Positions 12,401-22,055 of a stretch of 64,000 nucleotides of DNA are shown here, one piece after another; the stretch's first letter is position 1; each line of letters starts with the position of its first letter. The position numbers were made by a program, and so were the translations under genes. This stretch comes from Eumeta japonica (Eukaryota; Arthropoda; Insecta; Lepidoptera; Psychidae). The notes below the pieces were generated by a model. It saw nothing but the letters and a program-made list of their open reading frames with translations, had not been told where the DNA came from and ran no database searches. The stretch spans positions 87,655 through 151,654 of the forward strand of contig BGZK01001444.1 of the NCBI GenBank assembly GCA_005406025.1, in the 5' to 3' direction.

Positions 12401-13132
12401 ATTTAGCTCAAATACATAATATCCACAATCTGGACAATCGTGAGTCCGAATAACAGATCTGGATAATTGAATTTCCACTGTACTTCAACATATAACCAAC
12501 ATGCACTTTGCCAGTGTTTAAAAGTCAATTAATCCATTAATGAAATGGAAAAGTAGGGTGAAAAACAAGAAATAGTAAATATAAAACACACATGCAATAT
12601 GGACTAACATATACCAGCAAAACCATGACATAATTACGTTGTGATATCGTGGTTTAGCTGTTTTTTTTTTTGGACACATTGCTTATTTTTATTAAAACTA
12701 CTTTATACCTTACCTTCAGGCATATTTCTTTGTCTAAGATAAAAAGACAGGGGAGGAACTGTCAAATTTCGGCTCGATTGCTGAGCTTCTAATAGGGCAC
12801 TTAATTGCTGAAGAGAATTTTCATTAACTTGCTGAAATAATACTATTTTGTATTATGGTTTCACATGATTTAAATGTTTTAAGGTTTTTCTAACAATTTT
12901 TAAAAATATGTTAACCATACTAATATTAAATAAAATACAATACAACTCAAATACTGCCACTATTAGAAATTATCATTATAGATGCACAGATACTAACTCT
13001 TTGTTCAGGGTATTTTCCAAAAAGATCTGGATGTACTGTAAAATAGAAAGGTCGCAGTGCAGTGGATACTTCCGCAGAACTCAAATATCGGTACATTATA
13101 CCACAAGTGCATTTTAACCTGTAAATTCCCAT
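498..13132 (-). CDS. TCAIM: TCAIM orthologue (T-cell activation inhibitor, mitochondrial), ten exons, probably 3'-incomplete
   Basis: Exons, in transcript order: 13132-12998, 12831-12714, 8723-8585, 8502-8416, 2380-2263, 1520-1418, 1260-1169, 1076-976, 888-742, 633-498. All junctions are GT-AG and in phase, giving 391 codons if the TAA at 498-500 is used. The N-terminus (about residues 19-60) carries the family block SAEVSTALRPFYFTVHPDLF, with the J-domain-like HPD, followed by VNENS and a PPLSFYLR segment. Later blocks WINENSG, KWDRGWNISHIRGAL and GDVFLSIIDVRSKWHD match the C-terminal family domain. A short basic, Cys-containing leader fits mitochondrial import. Known: vertebrate TCAIM is a mitochondrial protein of about 496 residues. 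Here the stop overlaps a strong donor (AT-GTAAGT at 502/501), and about 80 C-terminal residues are missing, so I infer further exons to the left of the window. Exon 5 must use the donor GTTGGT at 2262, because the nearby GTAAAA would break the frame. Introns 2 and 4 hold transposons. Confidence 0.92.
3311..4443 (+). repeat. Composite dispersed repeat: GC core, degenerate GATCCC array, ~130-bp tandem units, (TA)n end
   Basis: It lies in TCAIM intron 4. It starts with a lepidopteran-type core at 3328-3358 (ends GGCTCCGCCCGC). A degenerate array of the type TCTCAATTTTGATCCC follows at about 3411-3640. Then come tandem units keyed by TAGCTTCAATGGTTT at about 3984, 4118 and 4244, spaced about 134 and 126 bp, each followed by a run of the kind CACCCCTTTT. 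It ends in (TA)n at 4424-4443. The small ORF over the array is a by-product of the repeat. Confidence 0.7.
4424..4443. repeat. (TA)n microsatellite
   Basis: Uninterrupted TA dinucleotides at the 3' boundary of the composite repeat in TCAIM intron 4. Confidence 0.9.
5341..8047. mobile_element. Unrecognised 2.7-kb element with 30-bp terminal inverted repeats
   Basis: The left end 5341-5370 and right end 8018-8047 are inverted copies that differ at one of 30 positions. Each end starts with the 14-base palindrome TGTGGAGCTCCACA, followed by CCAAAAAGTTA. Near both ends the motif TTTTTGGTGC or close variants recurs (about 5560, 5610, 7780, 7930, 8025), like the subterminal transposase sites of DNA transposons. 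I see no clear target-site duplication and no recognisable transposase. It sits inside TCAIM intron 4. It could instead be two independent copies of one repeat end in opposite orientation. Confidence 0.5.
6558..7514 (-). CDS. Candidate spliced ORF of 65 residues nested in TCAIM intron 4; unknown
   Basis: Exon a is 7514-7426 and begins MEHMVGVLNEEQQKK, a lysine- and glutamate-rich, helix-prone stretch, ending at a consensus GTAAGT donor. Exon b starts at 6666 after CTAACAG and continues in phase (KYSPCPELQLESHFTYVKY...) to a stop at 6558. Exon b is open in all three frames for over 100 bases, so the frame choice rests only on phase. Both pieces lie within the 5341-8047 inverted-repeat element and on the strand of TCAIM, but neither fits the TCAIM reading. 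It may be a transposon gene, a nested host gene, or chance. I do not recognise the protein. Confidence 0.25.
9955..10645 (+). pseudogene. mariner transposase relic (C-terminal half)
   Basis: Conceptual translation shows mariner landmarks in order: HASTSTGNP near 10020-10050, then ILLHDNA near 10220, then HPPYSPDIAPSDYHLF (10299-10355) with the third catalytic Asp context. The last part reads LPER and VVASDRQYFD after a frameshift near 10415. The N-terminal half is missing and frames are broken. The style (LHDNA, then PPYSPDIAPSD) fits the mariner DD34D group close to Mos1/mauritiana. It lies in TCAIM intron 2. Confidence 0.85.
10801..12480. mobile_element. pogo/Tigger-like non-autonomous DNA transposon, 1680 bp, in TCAIM intron 2
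   Basis: The left end reads CAGTGGAGACTCGATTAACC at 10801. The right end, read on the other strand from 12480, is CAGTGGAAATTCAATTATCC. Both are flanked by TA (10799-10800 and 12481-12482), as expected for Tc1/mariner-superfamily integration. The terminal CAGTGG..TCGATTA.CC pattern is the kind seen in insect pogo/Tigger-like elements. The interior has no transposase ORF. It holds two GC-rich patches (about 11740-11822 and 12110-12170, the latter with CACGTG). Confidence 0.7.
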
Positions 13133-15850
13133 GCATGACCTTATAATATCTCCTATTCATTGTTCTCTTCAATATGAACTCAACATTTACAACAATGAAT
13201 TTTATAATTACCTCAGAATTTTCAATCGCGTTAATATCATTTTTATATAAATCACTAATAATTTTGTTATACGCCGTTTCAAATATTCTTAATAGTAGTA
13301 TAAGACTAAGTAGAAATCGTATTTCTAATTCTGTACAAACCAACATAACTAAAACATTACCCTATCAAATCCAATTAGAACATTTTTGACATTTTATTTA
13401 TGAATAAGTTGACCGTGACATTCATGACAATGACAGTAGCAGAGACGCAAACAAAATATATGCAAACCCATAGTTGAAGAACTGTTAAGGTACTAGAAAA
13501 TCACCAGATTTTTATAGTATTATATGAAACCACTAAAAGAACGACTAAATCATAATTTTATTAAATATACTTTTTTTTTAAATAATGGATAATTGGATAG
13601 AAAAGGAACAGTAACTTTTGTACGCGGATACGAAACATGACAAGGTTCAAATAATTTTCCTTTAACTTCTAATTTAAATTATTTCATACATAAAAATATT
13701 ATTTTAAAAATGTGATATTCTATACATCAACCAAACATACTAAAAATGTATCGATATAAGTCAAATCATTCAATTTTTCCAGTATTTAATTCTGGATTTC
13801 ACACTTTAATTGAGAAGTATCTAAATATTAGTAACTTACCGACGGTAAGTTAATACCATTCGTAAATAATGGAGTGCAATATTTTAATCTGGAGATATCA
13901 AAATTTTCTTTGTTTTTGATACCCACTAAAAATACTCTAAGCCACCAGAAACAGACCCACTATGAAGGATCCCGAACACCAAATTTAGTGGTAAAACCAA
14001 ACTAAAACACTGAACAGTAACAACCAAAATAGCAATATTTCTTTTCCAAAAATATTATAAATTTAATTGATATGGGAGAATGATAGATACGACATTATTA
14101 TGTGACTTTTTTTTTATTTTTACGTCAACGTCGATTTATTTTTATAACACTGCGCGTGACATGGAGATCGGAAATAAGTGCAAAATCGAGAATTGAGGGA
14201 GTGGCCATCACAATTGGAAGAGGAGCAATTAAATCGAAAACTAAATCAAAACCAGAATATAATATTAATATAACATTTTTATTTTACTTTTTCTTAAAAA
14301 ATGTTTCTTGAAGGTTTGTGAAAGCTTAAAAAAGTGTTAGTAAATCCGAGAAACTGAAAATTATATATTCTGCGATTTTGGATTACCAATTTTTTAGAAA
14401 TATTTCCAAGCGAACCTACAAGAAAAAAGTAGCATGATATAAATACAAATAATTTGTTATTGTTGTGATTATAAATAGTGATAGATATTGAATACTTATC
14501 TAAATAATTGTTATGAACAGCCGCGATTCATAGATTTAAACATTATAATAAATGCATGTATTTATCAATAAATTGTAGTTTATTGTATCTATGTTCTAAT
14601 TAAAATAGAGCTTAGAATGGGTTCTGACGTCCACTATTTAATTTAAAATGGGTAATGATTGAAAAATTTTATGAACTTTATAGTTGAAAATTGCATATCA
14701 TAAAATCTGCCAAGAGGAAAAGTAGTTAAGTATAAAAAATTTAATTACATACATTTTTTAACGAACTATTGTAACATTACATTTTGAAATTATTCTTACA
14801 TTGTAAGAATATGTAAGAATAATTATTTTCTATGAATCATCTAGGCTTTTTTTATAGATAATGAATAGTTAATAATGGGTTTAATTATGATGTATGCAAT
14901 TGTCTAAAAATTAAAAATGTTAAAAGAATATTTTTGCATGCATTCCATATTTTATTAAGATCTCTGTTTTTATTTAAATCAGCCATTCATTAAATATCTT
15001 GAGGATGAAACATCTTTGCGTGTTATCAATAGAGATCATCCGATAGCTAATGACTTCCACTAGATCCTCATAACGGAATCGTGAGGTACTACCAGTAATC
15101 CTGTTTAAATGTAATAGTCTAGTCTCTGCGATTGTTAAGATAGTTGTATAAAACATAGGATATTCAACTGCGCAGTACATATGAACCGTCACTTTGCCAC
15201 AGACAACGGCGTCTTCATTTCCGTTGTACGTACTATTATGTAGACCAATATATGAGAGCATGTTTTTTAAGTTCGTACTATGAAAACTAAAGAATTTTTA
15301 AAAATTCGAACATTCTAAAAAAATACTTTGAAAAAAGCATGTTTTGGAATTCCTGGGACTAATTACCTTTTCAGTATTAATATTGAAAACAAAGAAAAAT
15401 TATCGAGAATCTTGATTGATGTAATATTTATATACATAATTAAGTTTGTATAGATCTCTCGAGGCGGGAGTCCTATTCGTTTTTTGTCTGCTTTCTTTTC
15501 CTTTAACTTCAAACGTAATTTTGTTAAACATTAAGTAGGGCTATAAAAAATCCATTAATCAGATATTTTTTGTCTTGTCTTCGATCTGACCATAGTGTAG
15601 AACACGATTATCGTACAAATCATATTAAAAACTTACTTCCTTAATAAAAATTGTAATCTAATATAAATATTTACAGATATATGTTGCTGTTTAAGATGAT
15701 TCGAAACGGTTACAAAAAAGAAATGGAATTAATACATAATAATAACCAGATGGGATTGAAGTTTAATGAAGTTTTCTATGCATTCAAATACGTCATGCAT
15801 AGTTATCAATTATTTCAAAATGTGTGCAAATATTATTGCTGTGAAATTTA
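13133..15850. other. Intergenic AT-rich DNA upstream of TCAIM
   Basis: This contains the TCAIM 5' flank and presumably its promoter, which I cannot delimit. A 95-codon open frame on the minus strand (15261-14974) has less AT-biased codons than its surroundings. It lacks a recognisable domain, signal or splice partners, so I do not call it a gene. Confidence 0.4.
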
Positions 15851-17044
15851 TTAGGTTGGGGAAAAGATTTTTCGTATTTTATAAATAAAAAGTTACAGTA
15901 AAATCTCTTTAGTTGTGCTGTTTGTATCTGGCTAGTTTTGATACCATTAGAAGACGTTTAAAAAAAATAAAGTAAGAACGTTGTAAAAAGTGGTTTTTCT
16001 GTCCACCAAAATGAGTGAATCTAACATAGAAATTCGATACATTTTAAAATTTTGTTATAAAAAAAATGCGACACAAGCTGTGAAAAATATTTAAGACGTT
16101 TATCGACCTAATACAGTGTCAGTAAGAGTAACAAAATTGGTTCAAGCGTTTTCAGTTTGGTAATTTTGATGTCAAAGATGAAACTCGCTGTGGTCGACCT
16201 ACGAAAAAAAGTAGAGCAAGATGGGCATATCCGTTCTTATGACATAGTTGAAGAGCTGGGGATTAACCACAAAACAGTTTTGTTCCATTTTTAAAAAACT
16301 GGATATATAAAAAAGGGTCTAATAAATCGTGTGGTCATTTGCGATTCTTTATTGAAACGTAATGAAACCGAATCGTTTTTGGAAAAATTCATCACGGGCG
16401 ATATTGATTGGATTACCTACGATAAGAACATGCGAAAGAGATCATGGTTAAAAGGCAAGCAAGCTCTACAGGCTATAGGGAAACCCGGGAAAACTCGCAG
16501 AGTTTATGTTGTGAATGGTGAGATTGGAAGAACATTATTCATTAAGTTTTTACGGCCAGACAAAACCAACAATTCGGATCTCTACTGCCAACAGCTGACG
16601 AGACTCAACCAAAAAGAAGAAGAAAACGGCTGTAATCGATCAACAGAAAGCATGTAGTTTTTCACTATGATAACGTCAGACCACACACATCTTTGCCACT
16701 CTGCAAATATTGAGAGTTTAGTTGGGTAGCGCTAATGCATTCATCATGTAGCCCTAACCTTCCACCCTCAGATTTTCACCTGTTTCGGTCTCTCAGAGGT
16801 CTTTAGATACTGTTAGGTTATCATAAATAGAGGACTGTCAAAACTACTGTCGCAATTTTTTGATCAGAAATTCCAAAATTTTTATAGCAATGGGATAATG
16901 TCACTACCTATAAAATTGCAACAAGTTGTTAAACAAAATGGCATACATATTACAATTAAATGTAAATAAAGTATAATGAAAAATGATCTTGAATATGTAT
17001 GTAAAATGCGAAAACACTTTTTTCTCGACCTTGTATGTTCCTAA
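15851..17044 (+). mobile_element. Near full-length mariner element with degraded transposase
   Basis: The left TIR begins TTAGGTTGGGGAAAAG at 15851 after a TA. The right TIR, read inward on the other strand from 17044, is TTAGGAACATACAAGGTCGA, a diverged copy. A transposase frame opens with MSESNIEIRYILKFCYKKNA at about 16011 and continues through RCGRPTKK. Later parts read HYDNVRPHTS (about 16660) and PPSDFHLFRSL (about 16765). Stops and frameshifts interrupt it. The longest surviving open segment is 16331-16657. The HYDN and PPSDFH motifs resemble the mori-type mariners of moths. Confidence 0.88.
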
Positions 17045-18029
17045 ACGCGAATTAACAAGGTGCATTCAATTTCAACATGTAAATAATTTCAAATGTGAAC
17101 AAAACAAATTTATTTTTAATTTCATATTTCCTTACGAGCGCAGGATTATACAACTACCCCCCCGCCCCGAACCTCGCACACGCAACTGTTTTGAATGATC
17201 CTCTGGAACGAGCAACCTACCTGCAAACTTAATAAATCAACTAAAATGCTGATATTTATCATGTTGATATTTTTTTGTTCAATTTACAATTAGCTTCTTC
17301 ATACACATTAAATATGTATTCAACTATTCACATTGTTACACGACTTTATATTCTAATGGGAATATAATGTTACACAATCCAACTAGAATTACATAGCTTA
17401 AATTTCACTGTACGTTAATTCGATAAAATACACTATTTCTTCACAAAAGCTAGATAACTCAGTCGTAACATTATAGGTTTGATAAATTTAAATCTACGAT
17501 AGTATAGTAGCATTATTTTAGTGAATAATGAACAAAACATTACTACGAAAATTGCTAATGGCGCGCATACACTATGCTTGCCGACCAGTATAAGCCCGTC
17601 GTGATTATAGTTGCGTCCCAGTCGGCGCATGTTGCAAAAAGGAAAAACGATGAATAAAGTTATTATTTATTTTTTGTATGTGTGATTTTATCAAGAAATA
17701 CTTACTGAGATCCTTTCTAGTTAACACTGCCAACAGCAATGACTGATTCGCCCTTGGCCACATTCTACACTATTTTTATAAATATATAAAAAATTCACAA
17801 TAAAATGAAATTGAGATAAAACTATTATAACAGTTTATTACTACAAATTATTAAAATGTAATAAAGTATGTAAATAATGTATGAAATCAACACGTAAAGT
17901 AAAATTTAATAATGACTGCCGTTTTATACGTCAAAACCGACAAACGAAACATACATTTTTCACGTATTTGCTTTTGAAAAACACTTTAAAAATATATACT
18001 GTACTATGCCACAAAGTGTTTTAGGTATT
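17045..18029. other. Intergenic DNA, nothing recognised
   Basis: AT-rich, with one C/G-rich patch at 17153-17185 (a run of C followed by GCCCCGAACC) that resembles the GC patch inside the pogo-like element at 12110. A less AT-rich block at 17550-17635 has no identifiable function. Confidence 0.3.
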
Positions 18030-18600
18030 AACTAGCTTTTACCCGCAGCTCCGCCCGCGTGGACTACGATATTTAGACCGTTTTAAAAGCGTTCGTGGCG
18101 TTTATTCATATTTTTCCCACACGATCATTTTAAATGACCTCTCTATTATTTAGAGATAAAATTGTATATCTGGTTTTACACAACCAAATCAGATGATACA
18201 TAGCTTAGATGTTAAGTGGGATCCCAAACTACGAAACTGTGAAATTTTTATCAAAATCCATGTAGGCGTTTTTGTTTGATGCGGTAACATGTACATACTA
18301 ATTTTCATAACAATCAGTTAAATGATACGGAAGTAGGTACATTACAGTGCCACCTGGCGGTGAGTTACGTCAATGGGGATAGCATAATCATTTTCTCCGT
18401 AAAAAAACATAAATACATAATGATTTTCATGATAATCGGTTGAAGGAAGGAAAAGTCGATACAGCGGAGCTCCGCCTGGTGGCGAGTTACGTCAATGGGG
18501 ATAGCATAAAAACCTTCTCCGTGAAAAAATACATTTACATACCAATTTTCATAATGATCGGTCAAATAGTTTGTGTCTATCGATTTCATAATATACACAT
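18030..18600 (+). repeat. GC-core repeat followed by ~122-bp tandem units
   Basis: The core TAGCTTTTACCCGCAGCTCC begins at about 18031. Downstream are tandem units: GAGTTACGTCAATGGGGATA occurs at 18362 and 18484 (GAGTTACG spaced 122 bp). The phrase ATTTTCATAA/GATAATCGG recurs at 18301, 18422 and 18544 (121 and 122 bp). A TA run follows at 18608-18621. Confidence 0.75.
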
Positions 18601-20284
18601 CCTTCTTTATATATATATATAGATATCAAAAAGATAACACTCGCGATTCCTTTTACAAACTCAGTTATTACGAACTGAAATACAAATGAACACGGTACAA
18701 AGGCATCATCGCAACGAGAACTCCCAACTTTAAAAATTCATTGTAAATTTTGGACGAGAAACGTAGATGAGTTTTTACTGCCTTGTTTCTTAAACAATAC
18801 GATTCGATTTCGTATATGAATCGAAGTTTAACCCAGACATATAAAATGAGTTTTTTTGAGCTTCGCGACCGAGAACAAATAAGTGTTGCTCGCAAGCACC
18901 GCGCGCGCGCGATGCATTGGCACACCCAATGGTAACGCAAGAGACCCGCGCGTTTAAAACATTGAGCGTCCTTATCATCCTCCTTTGCATCATCGTCGTC
19001 GTCGAATCCATTGCCAATAATCTTATGTCGTAGTAATAATTGCTATCTTTATTTTGCATTTATAGTGTCACAATTACTACAGCACGACGTAGAATGGTAG
19101 CTTGTAATAAAATTATTATTGAACAAACCAAATAACAACGTCTATTTGTTTCAAATTATGTTGTATCTGTAGAGAATTCCTGTAATTTTAAAGTATTTTC
19201 TGTAGGAAATCTTCATTACTTTTACTGCATATAAAGCTTTTTTACTCTAATTTTTATTTTCTCCTTTATATCACCTCGTAAAAATCTCTTGTCGAAATAA
19301 TCTTGCATGCTCAATGTTTCCATAAATACAAATTATATAAATATTTCTAATGTGTATGTCCACAAATTAACGTGAAATTTGTACTAGTTTATACATATTC
19401 AATTACAGGTTTTTATGCATATATGAAATGAAAGATAGTTTACCATCTTATTCATCGATCCGAAATATTTTTTCTATGAAAATCAGAACTTTATTATGAA
19501 AGAAGTATAAAAAAAGCAACACAAAACTGTGCAATTAAAATTCGTCAAAAATATATAATGTAAAGACTTATTTGCCCATGTCAAAAATATGAAAATACAT
19601 TCACATAATAAAAATCGACTGGTATATCTACTTATTGGTTGCAAGCAATAATGACATAGTTTTTGGTATGATAATGTATTTTGAACTGTAGATAAGAAAG
19701 ATTTTTTTTTTTTAATTCGAAAAGTATTACTTACGATTTGCAATTTTCTGACAGCAAATAGTATATGGTGCGCATCATTAGTCTTAAAAAATAATATAAA
19801 TAAAGAAATATGTGTACCACATTTTTAAAACAGAATGTAATATTTCTCTACGCCTTATGAAGAATAAGAGCATATAAATATTTCATATATTTCTAACCTC
19901 TTACAGATCATCCTGAAAATATATCATTGTAAATTTTTAATAGGGTTTAAGGTTGTAGGACATGAAACGAAAAACGTGGGTATTTTATAGATCAGTGGAC
20001 AAATCTGATATCTCTATTAGACAAAGGTAAACAAATAAATAGAGATCATTTTCCAGGTTCTGATGCCGCTTTGTATGTGGTAAAAGTAATACCATCATGT
20101 TTTTGTTAAGCACATACAATCTGTAAAGACGAAAGCCGTAAGACCGGATCAAATAATGCAGAAACTGTTGCAAACGTCTCTTTCACACCTACATATTTAT
20201 TACGCTGTCACATCAACAATTCTTTCACTGTTTGTTTGTACATATATGTCTTATTTATAATATACACTTACGTGTATGTGTTTA

Positions 20285-20320
20285 CTAGCTGCACCTCACG
20301 GTTTCACCCGCGTGGTGATG
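20285..20320 (+). repeat. Diverged GC-core dispersed repeat
   Basis: ACTAGCTGCACCTCACGG then TTTCACCCGCGTGG is a diverged copy of the core seen at 3328, 18031 and 63103. Confidence 0.55.
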
Positions 20321-20640
20321 GAAAATTGTGATAATGATAGAAGATATTTTATTGTTTTATAAATTTTTCGATGTTTTTATATTATTCTGCTATTCGAGAC
20401 GAAGACAAATTCAACAAATTAAAAATCATGAAAATCGGTCAAGGCATTCTTCAGTTATAAGTATTCGAACTATTATATTGTGTAATGTATGTAAATTGGA
20501 ACTAAGTATTTTTTTATGATGATCTCACTAATATGTATTATAGGTATTATAAACAATATAGTTTGTAAGGATAGATAGGTACGGACGTATATGATGATTG
20601 ATGGTAATGCAAAAGTTATAGGTAGCTACTGCAATATACT

Positions 20641-20830
20641 CTAATTAACTATGTTAAACGATTTATTTCGGTCGGTATAAATAGGCAGATTTTGCGATTT
20701 ACAAACGCGTGACCAAGCCACGTAGAGCTGGCTGTGGAAAAAACATGGCGTGCTCAAATGTATACCTGCTACCTTTACGTTTTGACCCTGCCGCCGAACC
20801 GCACCATAATATCGCGCACTCGCTTGTTTA
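20641..20830 (-). pseudogene. Helitron Rep/helicase C-terminal fragment
   Basis: The minus-strand frame reads GQNVKVAGIHLSTPCFFHSQ followed by LYVAWSRVCKSQNLPIYT. This is the Pif1-like helicase C-terminus of eukaryotic Helitrons, where family members typically read GQ(T/S)...VGIDL...FSHGQLYVA.SRV...L. Only the last ~60 residues survive. The AWSRV motif corresponds to the conserved helicase motif VI region. The rest of the helicase and the HUH nuclease are absent. Confidence 0.75.
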
Positions 20831-21239
20831 TCGTTATAACTATTCAAATATTTGTCCAAATGATGTAATGTAAAAACAAAATTTATCTACTTTAAACACC
20901 ACATGCAATAAAAGTTTTTATTTTGATATTAGGATCAATTTGTTACTACCAAATGTGTGTTAGAAATAAATTATCAATTTTTATTGTGTTTATGGTTCAC
21001 TATTTTGGCGATAATGGCTTACACATAAAAGATAGAATAGATATATGCTGTCGCGGGATTTTTTTGTAGGACTATTTAAGAGAAACATTTCCATCATACA
21101 TTATATACGTGTGATTCCAACAGTTTTTGTGACACACCCCAGAATAGCTGGCAGTTGAGAGACTTTTTTCTTATTTACTTGACACTTATCATTATATTTT
21201 GGATAATTCACCCCTATATCTTTATAAATTATAGCCTAT

Positions 21240-21375
21240 GTGTTATTCTGATATGTAAGCTATATTATTGTAAAATTTTATCAAAATCCATTTAGTAATT
21301 TTTCTGTTAAAGAGCAACAAATATACATCCATACATTCTTACAAACTTTCGCGTTTATAATATTAGTAGGATAAA
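21240..21375. repeat. Terminal portion of a dispersed lepidopteran repeat
   Basis: TTTTATCAAAATCCATTTAG, then TACAAACTTTCGCGTTTATA and ATATTAGTAGGAT. The same closing phrase type (ATAATATTAGTAGGAT or TATAATAATAGGAT) recurs at about 39890 and, inverted, at 40550. Confidence 0.5.
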
Positions 21376-21998
21376 CGAAATAAATTAATTTCTGTGTGCA
21401 CTCACACAGATGTAAACACTGACGGTTTTTCATAGATTTTAAATTAAATATAAAAATAACTTAAGTAATCTTATTTCTTTGAAAGATTATGTAATTAAAT
21501 TCAAATTTTAACATTTTTTTGTTTTGCGAATCTATTGTAAAATCAAAACGCACGACGAAATTTTGTATGAAATCAAAGTGTTTTGTTTACCCTTAAATGG
21601 TAAGGAGGGGGTAGGGTTTTCGACCTTCAGTAAAACACTTACATTAAGATATTGTCAGCATAAGTACAAAATAACTTGGTTCCCAGCACCTGAAAAAAGT
21701 CTTTTGAAGTAATATATATAACAACTGTATTTATATGAATGGTTGATTGGGCACACATTCATTTAGTAAATTGTTAAGTTAATAATATAAATATATATCA
21801 AAAAATGTATCTACTCTAACAGCAAACGTATAAACTATTACTTGAAATAAATAAAACGTAGTTCTAACCTGTTTATATAATTTACTCATTATATTTCTTA
21901 TTATATAAATGCAATATAATATATGAATTTTTCACAGATGGTAGTCTTAAGACCAAATCAAGGTCACTACCATTTCAAAAACAAAATACTGCTGTAAC

Positions 21999-22004
21999 GT
22001 TTAT
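21999..22004 (-). terminator. Candidate menin polyadenylation signal AATAAA
   Basis: AATAAA on the minus strand about 50 bases after the menin stop codon at 22056-22058, a normal spacing for a short 3' UTR. Confidence 0.5.
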
Positions 22005-22055
22005 TGCTAAGTAAATGCCATTAAGTCATGTAATCAGGTTTACTTGGAATGGAAG

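Noticed and set aside
18668..19059. Overlapping minus-strand open frames with CpG-rich codons
   Set aside because: Driven by a short GCGCGC patch. No domain, splice partner or signal peptide could be supported.
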